A DNA stretch of 40,897 nt, from NCBI GenBank assembly GCA_016932475.1, contig JAFGCU010000085.1:1-40897 (forward strand). Reading direction: 5' to 3'. The notes under the pieces are model-generated. The model was not told where the DNA came from. It did not search any database and saw only the letters and a program-made list of their open reading frames with translations. Of the stretch, positions 1 to 10,188 are shown in pieces (the first letter of the stretch is position 1; every line of letters starts with the position of its first letter). The translations under genes were made by a program, and so were the position numbers. The DNA is from Anaerolineales bacterium. Its GTDB lineage: Bacteria; Chloroflexota; Anaerolineae; Anaerolineales; RBG-16-64-43.

Positions 1-3071
<3,071 letters not shown>

Positions 3072-3176
3072 GAATTCCTCCGGGGATTTTTTCTGCAGGG
3101 TTCCGGTAAACTCCGCCTGGCGGTATTGCGCCGCAGGCGGAGTTGTGGGAGCCCTGGGGATGTTGGATTTCAGGCA

Positions 3177-3182
3177 ATTATA
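3177..3182 (-). promoter_or_regulatory. Possible -10 element for the PFOR gene
   Basis: On the minus strand a perfect TATAAT lies about 105 bases upstream of the PFOR ATG. The hexamer 17 bases further upstream is CTAATT, a poor -35, so this is a -10 match only. No operator is apparent. Confidence 0.35.
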
Positions 3183-3581
3183 AACCTTAACAGAAGGAGA
3201 ATTAGCGCAAATGTGTGTCATTTTCTTATGGGCCGCCGGGTATCCTTTTCGGGTTAGAATCGAGTCGACCGAAGGGATAGAGGGAAAAAAGGACGCCGAA
3301 ACACCGAAAGAATCGTAACCTTTTTCATTGCGGGCGATCCCGCCGCATTCCCCGCGCGCGAAATCTTCGCATCGGAAAAACACCGATGCTCATCGCTCGG
3401 GGGGCAGGGTGCTCAAAGCAGGCTCCGGGAGCGAAGCCACCCCGTGTTCTTTTCGAAAAATGGAGATTGCCCCGGTCGATCACAGGACAGGCTTCGTCGC
3501 ACCGATCTTCGGAATGACAACGCAACCGTTTTATAACCATTGTTCTCCGTGCGCCTAATCCTATTTCTTGATTGGAGAGGC
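3183..3581. other. Noncoding gap with degenerate dispersed-repeat-like sequence
   Basis: About 400 bp between two divergently oriented genes, with no credible gene. Around 3289-3315 it holds a GGACGCCGAAACACCGAAAG stretch. Around 3464-3520 it holds a GAGATTGC ... CTTCGTCGC ... TTCGGAATGACA series. The second resembles the short dispersed repeats common in intergenic DNA of Chloroflexota and other environmental genomes. Both look decayed and neither is repeated exactly in this window. Confidence 0.35.
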
Positions 3582-4571
3582 ATGGGCTCTTTCTGGCAAT
3601 CCGGAATTGACGCCGTGGTCTGGCTGCAGGCCGATCCCGCCGTTCTCACTCCCATCATGCAGGGATTTTCCTTTCTCGGGACGACGGAGTTCCTGCTGCT
3701 CCTGGGCCTGACGGTGTATTGGTGCATCGATGCGCGGATCGGAGTGCGGCTGGGCTTGTTGCTGATATCCGGCGCCGCACTGGGCGGGATCCTCAAGCTG
3801 GCGTTCCATATGCCGCGTCCGTACTGGGTCGACCCGCGGGTTCAGGCGCTGGCGGGCGAAACGGGATACGGGATGCCGTCCATGCATGCCATGAATGCCT
3901 GGTCGATCGCGCCGTGGCTGGCTGGGAGAATCCGGCGCGGATGGGGATTCGGGCTCGGCGTTCTGCTCGCGTTCGGCATTTCCATATCCCGGATTCATCT
4001 GGGCGTCCATTTTCCCGGCGACGTGTTGGCCGGTTTTATTTTCGGGATTTTGGTGTGGTTCCTCGTCGGGGCGGGGCTCCGGCATCTGGGGCCGATTCTG
4101 GAGCGGGCGGGATTCCCGGTGCAATGCCTGGCGGCGGCCGCAGCCTCCATCTTCGTTTTGCTTTCTCAGTCCATCATCCTGGGACGTCTGGCGGGAACGG
4201 CTGATCCGACGGTGTGGGCGGAACATGCGGCCCGGATCAATCTGATCCAGCCCCGCGATCCGAATCCGATTATTTCCCTCGCGGGATTGATCCTGGGAAT
4301 GGGGGTTGGTCTGGCGTGCAAAAATCGCTGGGCGCCGTTCGCGGCCGGAGGCAGCCTGGAAAAACGGTTCCTGAGGTTCCTGCTGGGGCTGTCGGTGATG
4401 CTATTGCTCTATGCGGGTCCGGCGCTTTTATGGAATGGTATCCCATCGCCGCTTGGTCCGGCGCTTCGGTATCTACGCTACGGCCTGACCGGATGGTGGC
4501 TGATTTTCCTCGCGCCGTGGCTATTCCTGCGCTGGGGGCTTGCCGCGCGGGAAACGCCGAAGGGGAGTTAA
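3582..4571 (+). CDS. PAP2-superfamily membrane phosphatase
   Basis: Integral-membrane acid phosphatase, 329 aa, probably acting on a lipid phosphate or polyprenyl pyrophosphate at the membrane surface. The three PAP2 signatures are in order: K72-x6-R79-P80 (KLAFHMPRP), PSMH at 99-102, and S136-R137-x5-H143-x3-D147 (SRIHLGVHFPGD). They lie between hydrophobic segments near residues 34-47, 55-72, 124-136 and 147-164. A further hydrophobic stretch of about 150 residues after the catalytic core makes it longer than minimal PAP2 proteins. The ATG at 3582 has GGAG just upstream (short spacing); an in-frame TTG at 3540 lacks a Shine-Dalgarno sequence. The stop overlaps the stop of the convergent DegV gene. 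Substrate is unknown. Confidence 0.88.
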   Translation: MGSFWQSGIDAVVWLQADPAVLTPIMQGFSFLGTTEFLLLLGLTVYWCIDARIGVRLGLLLISGAALGGILKLAFHMPRPYWVDPRVQALAGETGYGMPSMHAMNAWSIAPWLAGRIRRGWGFGLGVLLAFGISISRIHLGVHFPGDVLAGFIFGILVWFLVGAGLRHLGPILERAGFPVQCLAAAAASIFVLLSQSIILGRLAGTADPTVWAEHAARINLIQPRDPNPIISLAGLILGMGVGLACKNRWAPFAAGGSLEKRFLRFLLGLSVMLLLYAGPALLWNGIPSPLGPALRYLRYGLTGWWLIFLAPWLFLRWGLAARETPKGS

Positions 4572-5437
4572 GAGACTCCCTCGAATACCGCGCGCGGGGC
4601 AAGCACGGCGCCGATCAGCGTGCGGCCGGTATGCGCGGCGAGCACGAGCGAAAGCCGGCTGACGGGCAGCCAGTAGCATGCCAGCTGATCGGTGATGGCT
4701 TTTTGAAGATCCGCCGCGCCTTCCGGATTCAGGGCATGCACCACCTGGCCGCGGTAGGGGCCGGCGGGGTTCAGCCGTTTCTGCATGATCTGCGCCAGGG
4801 CCTGGACGGCTCCGGAGATCGTCCGCGCCTGTCCGAGCTGAGTGTACTTCCCGTCTTCCTTCCCCACGCCGATGATCGGCTTGATATCCAGCACCGTGGC
4901 CAGCAGGCCTTTGATATGGCTGATCCGCCCGCCATGGATGAGGTACTTCAATTCCTTAAGCGTGAAGATCGTTTCGGTCGAGGCGCGGATCCGTTCCAGA
5001 AACGGCATCACCCGCTCCAAGGTCCAGCCGGCCTTGAGCGCGCGCGCGGCGGCCTCCACCATCCAGCCGGATCCGACCGAAAGCGTTTTGGTGTCGAAGA
5101 AGGTCACGTCGGCTTCGGGCACTTCCTTCGCGCCCGCGAGCGCGGAATTCAGAGTCCCGCTCAAGCCTGAGGATATGTGAATCGAGAGGATCGATGCGGA
5201 AGTCTTCGCCAGAGTCCGGTAAAGTTCCGCGAACGTGCCGGCGGACGGCTGCGAGGTGGTGGGCAGTATTCCTCCCGCATCCAGCTTGGAATAAAAGGAT
5301 TCGGCGTCCAGCTGCGGCCCTTCCTGGTATGAATCCTTGCCCAGCGTGACGGTGAGCGGAACCACATGAATGTTCAGTTCCTTGCGCTCTTCGGCGGTCA
5401 GGTTTAAATCGCATCCGCTGTCGGTGACAATGTGCAT
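4568..5437 (-). CDS. DegV family fatty-acid-binding protein (FakB-like)
   Basis: A soluble 289-aa protein of the DegV/FakB family. These bind one long-chain fatty acid and, where a FakA kinase exists, present it for phosphorylation and phospholipid synthesis. Seen here are the N-terminal MHIVTDSGCDL strand-loop, the TTSQPSAGTF motif near residue 60, HISSGLSGT near residue 96, and the central VGSGWMVEAAA and HGGRISH segments. Length is normal for the family. GGGAGG lies five bases before the ATG. It is convergent with the PAP2 gene, their stop codons overlapping in TTAA with no room for a terminator. No FakA homologue is present in the window, so the fatty-acid kinase role is inferred from the family only. 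Confidence 0.92.
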   Translation of the reverse strand: MHIVTDSGCDLNLTAEERKELNIHVVPLTVTLGKDSYQEGPQLDAESFYSKLDAGGILPTTSQPSAGTFAELYRTLAKTSASILSIHISSGLSGTLNSALAGAKEVPEADVTFFDTKTLSVGSGWMVEAAARALKAGWTLERVMPFLERIRASTETIFTLKELKYLIHGGRISHIKGLLATVLDIKPIIGVGKEDGKYTQLGQARTISGAVQALAQIMQKRLNPAGPYRGQVVHALNPEGAADLQKAITDQLACYWLPVSRLSLVLAAHTGRTLIGAVLAPRAVFEGVS

Positions 5438-5529
5438 GGAAAACCTCCCGGATCATACGCGGTCTCGGTTTGTCGGTGCATTGCGAATTATACGGTGATT
5501 TTCCCCGGCAGGCGAATTAAGGTTTAGGT

Positions 5530-5571
5530 AAAAACCCTCGATGCCTTCATCCGCGCAGAGCGCGAAGGCAT
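5530..5571 (-). terminator. Probable terminator of the ino1-DUF6504 unit
   Basis: ATGCCTTC at 5541-5548 pairs with GAAGGCAT at 5564-5571, with additional GCGC pairing in the loop. Read on the minus strand the hairpin is followed seven bases later by a run of five T. It lies about 115 bp after the DUF6504 stop and before the DegV gene. Confidence 0.5.
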
Positions 5572-5686
5572 GCAGACGGAGAGCCGAAATTGGCATTTTC
5601 GCGGAACCGGGAAACCGCCGGTCGGTTCTTGCCGTTTTCCCTTTTGCTTGATGCCCTTTGCGCTCTTGGCGGAAAAGCATCGGCTC

Positions 5687-6058
5687 TCAGGCGCTTGAAT
5701 CAGGCTCCGTCTCCTCGCTCATCAACCACCATTCCCCCGCAGAATCCGCGATGCTGCCCGGGGCGCGGTCGTAATACAGGGTGAAGACCCTGCCGTTTTC
5801 GGTGCGGACGGTGAAGTAATCCCGGCCCACGCCGCGGGATCCGCGCCGCGAGGCGGCCTGGGCGTGCGCGGGCTTCATGTTGAGCGCCATTCGTCCGCGC
5901 CGGGTGTAATCATGCCACTCCGCCGCCAAGCCGGTGACGGCAAACCGTTCTCCGCGCCAGGTGAAAGCAACCGGGCAGCCGGACTTCTTAGTCGGAAGCG
6001 GCTGCCCGGAAAATTCGGTTTGGATCGGTTCGCCGATGAAGCGGCGCTGGTCGGCCAT
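5687..6058 (-). CDS. DUF6504 family protein
   Basis: A 123-aa soluble protein of unknown function. The features recognised are a central VAFTWRGERFAVTGLAAEWHDYTRR segment (a W-rich beta-sheet core), a YFTVRTENGRVFTLYYDR strand pair and a terminal GEWWLM motif. These match the small DUF6504 proteins of Actinomycetota and Chloroflexota, which are often found beside DNA-repair or inositol genes. The ATG follows the ino1 stop codon directly (TAGATG), so translation is almost certainly coupled to ino1. Its own Shine-Dalgarno sequence is weak (GCGGGGAA). The residues after 115 are polar and probably disordered. The family call is from memory of the motif; function is not known. Confidence 0.7.
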   Translation of the reverse strand: MADQRRFIGEPIQTEFSGQPLPTKKSGCPVAFTWRGERFAVTGLAAEWHDYTRRGRMALNMKPAHAQAASRRGSRGVGRDYFTVRTENGRVFTLYYDRAPGSIADSAGEWWLMSEETEPDSSA

Positions 6059-7141
6059 CTATTTCCCCGCGATGTAATCCTCGGTGAGTTGGCGGGCCTG
6101 ATCGTCGGTGTACTGCACCGGCGGAGTCTTCATGAAGTAGGAGGCGGGGGCGTTGATCGGGCCCTTCAAGCCGCGGTCGAGCGCGATCTTGGCGCAGCGC
6201 ACGGCGTCGATCACCACGCCGGCCGAGTTGGGCGAATCCCACACTTCGAGCTTCAGTTCGAGGTTGAGCGGGACGTTCCCGAAGGTGGTGCCCTCCATGC
6301 GGATGTAGCACCACTTGCGGTCGGTCAGCCACGGGACGTAATCGCTGGGGCCGACATGGACGTTGTCGGCCGGGATCTTGTACGGCAGCTGCGAGGTGAC
6401 CGCGTTGGTCTTGGAAATCTTCTTGGATTCGAGCCGGTCGCGCTCGAGCATGTTGAGGAAATCGGTATTGCCGCCGAAGTTGAGCTGGAAGGTCTTGTCC
6501 ATGATCACGCCGCGGTCCACGAACAGCGAGGTCAGGACTCGGTGGGTGATGGTCGCCCCGACCTGGCTTTTGATGTCGTCGCCGATGATCGGCAGGCCGC
6601 GTTCCTCGAACCGCTTCTGCCAGTAGGGGGCGCTGGCGATGAAGACCGGGATGCAGTTGACGAACGCGCAGCCGGCTTCGAGGATCTGCTCGACGTACCA
6701 CTTGGTGGCCATTTCGGAGCCGACCGGCAGGTAGCTCACCACCACGTCGGTCTTGGTGTCTTTGAGGATCCCGACGATGTCGGCGGTGGGTCCCGGCGCC
6801 TTCTTGAGGATCTTGGAGAGGTACAGCCCGAGCCCGTCGTGGGTCATGCCGCGCGCGACGGTGACGCCCGCGTGCGGGACTTCACTGAACTTGATGGTGT
6901 TGTTCGGATAGGCGAACACCGCTTCCGAAAGATCCTTGCCGACCTTCCCCTCGACCACGTCGAAAGCGGCGGAAAATTCGATATCCCGGATGTGATATCC
7001 GCCGAGGTTGACGTGCATCAGCCCCGGAATACGTTCGTCATCGGCGGCGTTCTTGTAGAATTCCACGCCCTGGACGAGCGAGGACGCGCAATTGCCCACA
7101 CCGATGATGGCTACACGGACTTTCTTTTCGGATCCCGACAT
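6059..7141 (-). CDS. ino1: Inositol-3-phosphate synthase (myo-inositol-1-phosphate synthase)
   Basis: Converts D-glucose 6-phosphate to 1D-myo-inositol 3-phosphate using bound NAD+, the first step towards inositol lipids or other inositol compounds. The 360-aa length matches the short actinobacterial/archaeal type (M. tuberculosis Ino1 is 367 aa), not the ~530-aa eukaryotic type. The NAD-binding motif [16 protein letters not shown] is at residues 9-24. The family motif [15 protein letters not shown] is in the middle, followed by an [11 protein letters not shown] segment and the C-terminal [21 protein letters not shown]. The ATG at 7141 has AAGGAGG at ideal spacing; an upstream in-frame extension lacks one. 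It is followed with no gap by the DUF6504 gene and is divergent from the histidine kinase gene. It suggests inositol-containing lipids or osmolytes in this organism. Confidence 0.93.
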   Translation of the reverse strand: MSGSEKKVRVAIIGVGNCASSLVQGVEFYKNAADDERIPGLMHVNLGGYHIRDIEFSAAFDVVEGKVGKDLSEAVFAYPNNTIKFSEVPHAGVTVARGMTHDGLGLYLSKILKKAPGPTADIVGILKDTKTDVVVSYLPVGSEMATKWYVEQILEAGCAFVNCIPVFIASAPYWQKRFEERGLPIIGDDIKSQVGATITHRVLTSLFVDRGVIMDKTFQLNFGGNTDFLNMLERDRLESKKISKTNAVTSQLPYKIPADNVHVGPSDYVPWLTDRKWCYIRMEGTTFGNVPLNLELKLEVWDSPNSAGVVIDAVRCAKIALDRGLKGPINAPASYFMKTPPVQYTDDQARQLTEDYIAGK

Positions 7142-7301
7142 GTGTGAAACCTCCTTGCGTTTTCTCCCGCTTTTGCGGGATGAGAATTGCTCCGCGGCCT
7201 GCCGCGCTGTTCCTGGCGGTTGAGGTCCTTGATTCCGCGTGCCGACCGCGCGGGTACTCATTTTTTTATGTTGATTTAATTCTTTTCTCGCCATTTCCCT
7301 A

Positions 7302-7310
7302 TGCTATAAT
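7302..7310 (+). promoter_or_regulatory. Extended -10 promoter of the histidine kinase gene
   Basis: TGCTATAAT is a perfect extended -10 (TGn plus TATAAT). No good -35 lies 17 bases upstream, as is usual for extended -10 promoters. The predicted transcript start near 7317 leaves only about 10 bases before the ATG at 7327. Confidence 0.6.
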
Positions 7311-7326
7311 CCGGTCGCTGTTGAAG

Positions 7327-8622
7327 ATGACTGCGCCTCTATATTCCCCCACGGACCGCATCCACCGGTTGGAACGTCTGCTCGAAACCAACCGGGTGCT
7401 TTCTTCTACACTCGACCTGGAACCCCTTCTCCAAACGGTTGTGGACGTCGCTTCCGAACTGACCGACAGCGAGGTGGCCTCGCTGCTTCTGTACGATCCG
7501 GAAATTCAGCAGTTGCGCTTCGCCGCCTCCCCCTGGTTTCAGAAAACTTCCCTTCAATCGATGACGGTTCCGATCGACCGAAGCATCGCCGGGCAAGTGT
7601 TCCGTGAAAAACGGCCGGTCGTGGTTCAGGAGGGCAGCAAGGATCCGCGGCTCTATCGTTCGGTGGGCGAGCAGGTCGGTCTGGCTACCCGTTCAATGTT
7701 AGCGGTGCCGCTCGTTTTCCGGGAGCGGCCGATCGGGGTGCTGGAGGCGCTCAACAAGCGCGGCGGGGTGAATTATACCGGAGAAGACGTATCCATTCTA
7801 GAGACCCTGGCCGCGCAGGCGGCGGTGGCCATCGAGAACTCCCGGCTGCTTTCGCAGGTCCAGACCCAGTACGAGCGGCTGGCCAGCCTGGACCAGATGA
7901 AGGGCGATTTTATCGCCATCGCTTCGCATGAATTGCGCACGCCGCTCGGCCTGATCCTGGGGCATGCGGCCTTTTTGCAGGACGGAGCGACGCCCGATGT
8001 GGCCGAGCATCTCTCGGTCATCATCCGCGGCGCCGAACGGCTCAAAGCCATCCTCGACGAACTTTCCCGCCTGACCCATTCGGACCAGGGCGTGACCCGG
8101 CTCAGCCTGCAGGTGTTCCCGGTGAAGGAACTTCTGGATGAAATCGTGGTGAAATATGCACCGGCTGCCAAGGAAAAATACCTCTCGCTGGATTCGGAAT
8201 GCAAACCGGTCGGGCTGGTGGTGGAGGGGGACCGCCAGAAGCTGCAGGTGGCGCTTGGAAACCTGATTGACAACGCGATCGCCTTTACCGATACCGGCGG
8301 TCATATCCTGGTCGCGGCGAGCACACTGGAACCGGACGGCGTGGAACGCTCCGGGTACGTCGACCTCGAGGTGGTGGACGACGGGATCGGCATCCCTGCG
8401 GCCAAGATCGGGAAGATCTTCGAGCGCTTCTACCAGGTCGAAAATCACATGACCCGCCGCAAGGGCGGCCTGGGGCTCGGCCTGCCGGTGGTTAAATCCA
8501 TGGCCGAACTGCACCACGGCAAGGTCGAGGTGGAGAGCGTGGAGGGCAAGGGCACCCGGTTTTGCATCCGCCTCCCGGCCCGCCAGCCGAAAACCAACGG
8601 CAACGGCCAAAAACCGCATTAA
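7327..8622 (+). CDS. Soluble GAF-domain sensor histidine kinase
   Basis: A 431-aa histidine kinase without membrane segments, so it should sense a cytoplasmic signal. A GAF domain spans about residues 32-172, followed by a short coiled linker and the HisKA dimerisation domain with the phospho-acceptor His201 in SHELRTPLG. The HATPase_c domain shows the N box (GNLIDNAIAF), G1 box (DDGIGIP), F box (IFERFYQVE) and G2 box (GLGLGLPVV). All catalytic motifs are intact. The nearest upstream start codon to the GAF domain is the ATG at 7327. It lacks a clear Shine-Dalgarno sequence and lies about 10 bases after the predicted transcript start, so the mRNA may be nearly leaderless. No response regulator is adjacent, so this is an orphan kinase. 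The ligand of the GAF domain is unknown. Confidence 0.93.
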   Translation: MTAPLYSPTDRIHRLERLLETNRVLSSTLDLEPLLQTVVDVASELTDSEVASLLLYDPEIQQLRFAASPWFQKTSLQSMTVPIDRSIAGQVFREKRPVVVQEGSKDPRLYRSVGEQVGLATRSMLAVPLVFRERPIGVLEALNKRGGVNYTGEDVSILETLAAQAAVAIENSRLLSQVQTQYERLASLDQMKGDFIAIASHELRTPLGLILGHAAFLQDGATPDVAEHLSVIIRGAERLKAILDELSRLTHSDQGVTRLSLQVFPVKELLDEIVVKYAPAAKEKYLSLDSECKPVGLVVEGDRQKLQVALGNLIDNAIAFTDTGGHILVAASTLEPDGVERSGYVDLEVVDDGIGIPAAKIGKIFERFYQVENHMTRRKGGLGLGLPVVKSMAELHHGKVEVESVEGKGTRFCIRLPARQPKTNGNGQKPH

Positions 8623-8630
8623 TCACACGC

Positions 8631-8659
8631 TTGCCGCAATGGTGCCGGACGGATATAAT
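8631..8659 (+). promoter_or_regulatory. Promoter of tRNA-Pro
   Basis: TTGCCG at 8631-8636 and TATAAT at 8654-8659 are separated by 17 bases. The predicted start near 8666 is directly before the mature tRNA 5' end at 8669. The second, broken tRNA copy lacks this element because the duplicated segment starts inside the -10 box. Confidence 0.75.
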
Positions 8660-8668
8660 ACCGGCCTT

Positions 8669-8746
8669 CGGGGCGTGGCTCAGCTCGGCTAGAGCGCACG
8701 GTTCGGGACCGTGAGGTCGGCAGTTCAAATCTGCCCGCCCCGACCA
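8669..8746 (+). tRNA. tRNA-Pro (anticodon CGG)
   Basis: A complete cloverleaf of 78 bases including an encoded CCA. The acceptor stem CGGGGCG/CGCCCCG is perfectly paired, the D stem is GCTC/GAGC, and the anticodon stem CACGG/CCGTG closes the loop TTCGGGA, whose anticodon is CGG (8704-8706) followed by G37, as usual for tRNA-Pro. The variable loop is AGGTC and the T arm is GGCAG-TTCAAAT-CTGCC. The discriminator base is A. It has its own promoter and terminator. Confidence 0.96.
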
Positions 8747-8747
8747 G

Positions 8748-8777
8748 AAAACCTACTTTGTGTAGGTTTTTTCTTTT
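8748..8777 (+). terminator. Rho-independent terminator of tRNA-Pro
   Basis: AAAACCTAC (8748-8756) and GTAGGTTTT (8762-8770) form a 9-bp stem with a 5-base loop, followed by TTTTTTCTTTTT. It starts two bases after the tRNA CCA end. Confidence 0.85.
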
Positions 8778-8792
8778 TGCAATACCGGTCTT

Positions 8793-9015
8793 CGGGGCAT
8801 GGTTCAGCTCGGCTAGAGCGCACGGTTCGGGAGGCAGCTTGCCCCGCTCGGCCAAGTGAGTACAGAGGCATGTGCTAAAAACCAACCCGCCAATTATGCC
8901 GACGGTCAACTTTTCTGAGATCAAGAGCGGGGTTCCCTGGCCTGTCCTGGCGGTCTGGGCCAGCTTGTCCCAGCTTGTTGCGCTGGGAGACAGGCAAATC
9001 TGCCCGCCCCGACCA
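8793..9015 (+). pseudogene. Broken second tRNA-Pro(CGG) copy interrupted by 162 bp
   Basis: The 5' fragment 8793-8832 covers the acceptor 5' strand, D arm and anticodon loop including CGG. The 3' fragment 8995-9015 covers the end of the T stem, the acceptor 3' strand and CCA. The 3' half of the anticodon stem (CCGTG) and the variable loop are gone. The acceptor stem has acquired an A-C mismatch at 8799, and there is no promoter. The intervening 8833-8994 has no coding frame with a plausible product; near its right end TCCCAGC/GCTGGGA forms a 7-bp hairpin. Sequences like GGGAGRCAG occur at both junctions, hinting at recombination. It is not an intron, because splicing would not restore a cloverleaf. 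Confidence 0.85.
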
Positions 9016-9016
9016 G

Positions 9017-9046
9017 AAAACCTACATTACGTAGGTTTTTTCTTTT
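9017..9046 (+). terminator. Terminator copy behind the broken tRNA
   Basis: The same AAAACCTAC/GTAGGTTTT 9-bp stem as the first copy, with loop ATTAC instead of TTTGT and the same T-rich tail. The stem is conserved although the loop has diverged. Confidence 0.8.
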
Positions 9047-9049
9047 TGC

Positions 9050-9180
9050 TCCACGAAGGACATGAAGAAAGACCTGAAGAACACGAAGAGGCAGCAAAAA
9101 GAAAGCGGTCGCGAATTCTTTGTATCTTCGTGACTTAGTGGTAACAATTGCGGATTTGAAATCACAAAGGCACCAAGCCA
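9050..9180. repeat. Degenerate CTTCGTG-type inverted repeat
   Basis: The stretch contains CCACGAAGGACATGAAG on its left and CTTTGTATCTTCGTGACTTA on its right, followed by CACAAAGGCACCAAG. These are diverged forms of the inverted-repeat element seen more clearly in the next two units and again near 22.8 kb. No gene is seen. Confidence 0.55.
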
Positions 9181-9338
9181 CTAAGAACCCCCAGTACTTG
9201 TTTCATTATTCCTTCGTGTCTTCGTGACGTGGCGGCTCTTATTGTTTTTCCAATCCCCGGAAATAGAACCACGAAGGCACCAAGACACGAAGTAAACCAA
9301 ACAATAAATCCGCGCGCGTTTTCGGAGTGTCGCCGACA
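9181..9338. repeat. 158-bp direct repeat, unit A
   Basis: The unit runs from CTAAGAACCCCCAGTACTTG to the end of TTCGGAGTGTCGCCGACA. Inside, CCTTCGTGTCTTCGTGACG and CCACGAAGGCACCAAGACAC face each other around TATTGTTTTTCCAATCC. Unit B follows directly and is nearly identical. There is no coding frame. Confidence 0.85.
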
Positions 9339-9492
9339 CTAAGAAACCCAAGTACTTGTTTTATTTTTCCTTCGTGTCTTCGTGACTTGGCGGATCTTAT
9401 TGTTTTTCCAATCCCGGAAATAGAACCACGAAGGCACCAAGACACGAAGAAAACCAAACAATAGATCCATTTGCATTTTCGGAGTATCGCCT
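9339..9492. repeat. 158-bp direct repeat, unit B
   Basis: A second copy of unit A in the same orientation, directly adjacent, with scattered substitutions (for example ACTTGGCGGATC for ACGTGGCGGCTC). It carries the same internal inverted repeat CTTCGTGTCTTCGTG / CACGAAGGCACCAAGACACG. It ends about 100 bp before the cupin start and just upstream of the cupin promoter. Confidence 0.85.
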
Positions 9493-9523
9493 CGGATTTG
9501 CCGGGGGATTGGGGGAGCGGGGA

Positions 9524-9554
9524 TTGTGCCTTTTCGGGGGCGTGCCTATATAAT
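9524..9554 (+). promoter_or_regulatory. Possible cupin promoter
   Basis: A perfect TATAAT at 9549-9554 lies 40 bases before the ATG. The best -35 is TTGTGC at 9524-9529, with a rather long 19-base spacer. Confidence 0.45.
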
Positions 9555-9593
9555 AAAAGCAATCGTTTTCCGACCCAAAAAGGAGGGTGCTTT

Positions 9594-10013
9594 ATGACAG
9601 GCTATTTTGGTCCGATCGAAAAGCAGACGACCAAGAACAAATTCTTCCGCGAGGTCCTTTACACCGGGAAGTACGCTCAGCTGGTGGTCATGTGCCTGCA
9701 GCCGGGCGAAGAGATCGGCAATGAGGTTCACGCCAAGGTGGACCAGTTCTTCCGGATTGAAAAAGGGAAGGCCAAGTTCATTCTGAACGGCAAGGAGGAG
9801 CACCTGGTTAAGGCGGATGAAGCGGCGATTATTCCGGCCGGAACCTATCACAATATCGTCAACGCCTCAAAGAAGGAGGTGCTTCAGCTGTACACCCTTT
9901 ACTCTCCGCCGAACCATCCGGACGGCACAGTGCACAGGAACAAGGCCGAGGCGGACGAGGCTGAGAAGCACGAACACGAGCAGAAATCCGGCTGGGCGAA
10001 AATCTTCGGATAA
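9594..10013 (+). CDS. Single-domain cupin protein
   Basis: A 139-aa cytoplasmic cupin. Motif 1 is PGEEIGNEVHAKVDQFFRIE, in which the usual HxH is reduced to H-A-K and D-Q follows. Motif 2 is PAGTYHNIVN. This matches the mannose-6-phosphate-isomerase-like small cupins common in anaerobes, whose substrate is generally unknown. The Lys/Glu/His-rich tail (about residues 110-130) is probably disordered. The ATG at 9594 has AAAAAGGAGG seven bases upstream, and a promoter-like TATAAT is near 9549. It is a single-gene unit with a strong terminator 70 bp downstream. Metal binding is plausible because H, D/Q and the second-motif H are present, but no reaction can be assigned. Confidence 0.9.
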   Translation: MTGYFGPIEKQTTKNKFFREVLYTGKYAQLVVMCLQPGEEIGNEVHAKVDQFFRIEKGKAKFILNGKEEHLVKADEAAIIPAGTYHNIVNASKKEVLQLYTLYSPPNHPDGTVHRNKAEADEAEKHEHEQKSGWAKIFG

Positions 10014-10085
10014 TCCGGCCGGGTCCGTCTGATGCGGGAGCATCGGAGTACACGCGCCCGGCAGCGACGACATCCAAGAGGATAA

Positions 10086-10125
10086 AGGACCTGTCAGGTT
10101 TCGTGGCTGATGGGTCCTGTTTTTT
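10086..10125 (+). terminator. Rho-independent terminator after the cupin gene
   Basis: AGGACCTGTCAG (10086-10097) pairs with CTGATGGGTCCT (10107-10118) over 12 bp including two wobble pairs, followed by GTTTTTT. The left arm contains GACCTGTCAGGT, the half-site of the 28-bp palindrome near 26.3 kb. Confidence 0.8.
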
Positions 10126-10144
10126 GCAGGGTTGGCCTGCTGCA

Positions 10145-10188
10145 CCAACCCTAAGGGTTCCGAAAGGTTGCCCAACCCTTAGGGTTGG
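10145..10188. repeat. Perfect 15-bp inverted repeat
   Basis: CCAACCCTAAGGGTT (10145-10159) and its exact reverse complement (10174-10188) are separated by 14 bases. Each arm is itself nearly palindromic (AACCCTAAGGGTT), so it can form either one long hairpin or two short ones. No T run follows, and it comes after the cupin terminator. It resembles a small dispersed palindromic element. Confidence 0.6.

Larger units (their letters stand above)
8657..9049 (+). repeat. Tandem duplication of the tRNA-Pro transcription unit
   Basis: The unit 8657-8780 (end of the -10 box, tRNA and terminator) is repeated from 8781. The first 52 bases of the copy differ at three positions, all C-to-T or G-to-A transitions. 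The 3' end of the tRNA and the terminator (8995-9049) are also retained. Between the two retained parts the copy has 162 bp (8833-8994) in place of the 17 bases that finish the anticodon stem and begin the T arm. Confidence 0.85.

Noticed and set aside
5650-5680. CCCTTTGCGCTCTTGGCGG as another member of the CTTCGTG repeat family
   Set aside because: The resemblance is only in composition; there is no facing arm and no exact shared word longer than a few bases.
8793-9015. Intron-containing tRNA
   Set aside because: Removing the insertion does not restore a cloverleaf: the 3' anticodon stem and variable loop are missing, there is no promoter, and the acceptor stem carries a mismatch. At 162 bp it is also short for a group I intron, and no core motifs are visible.
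9050-9492. Possible CRISPR array
   Set aside because: There are only two long units (158 bp) plus degenerate copies. There are no short regular repeats with unique spacers, and no cas genes in the window.
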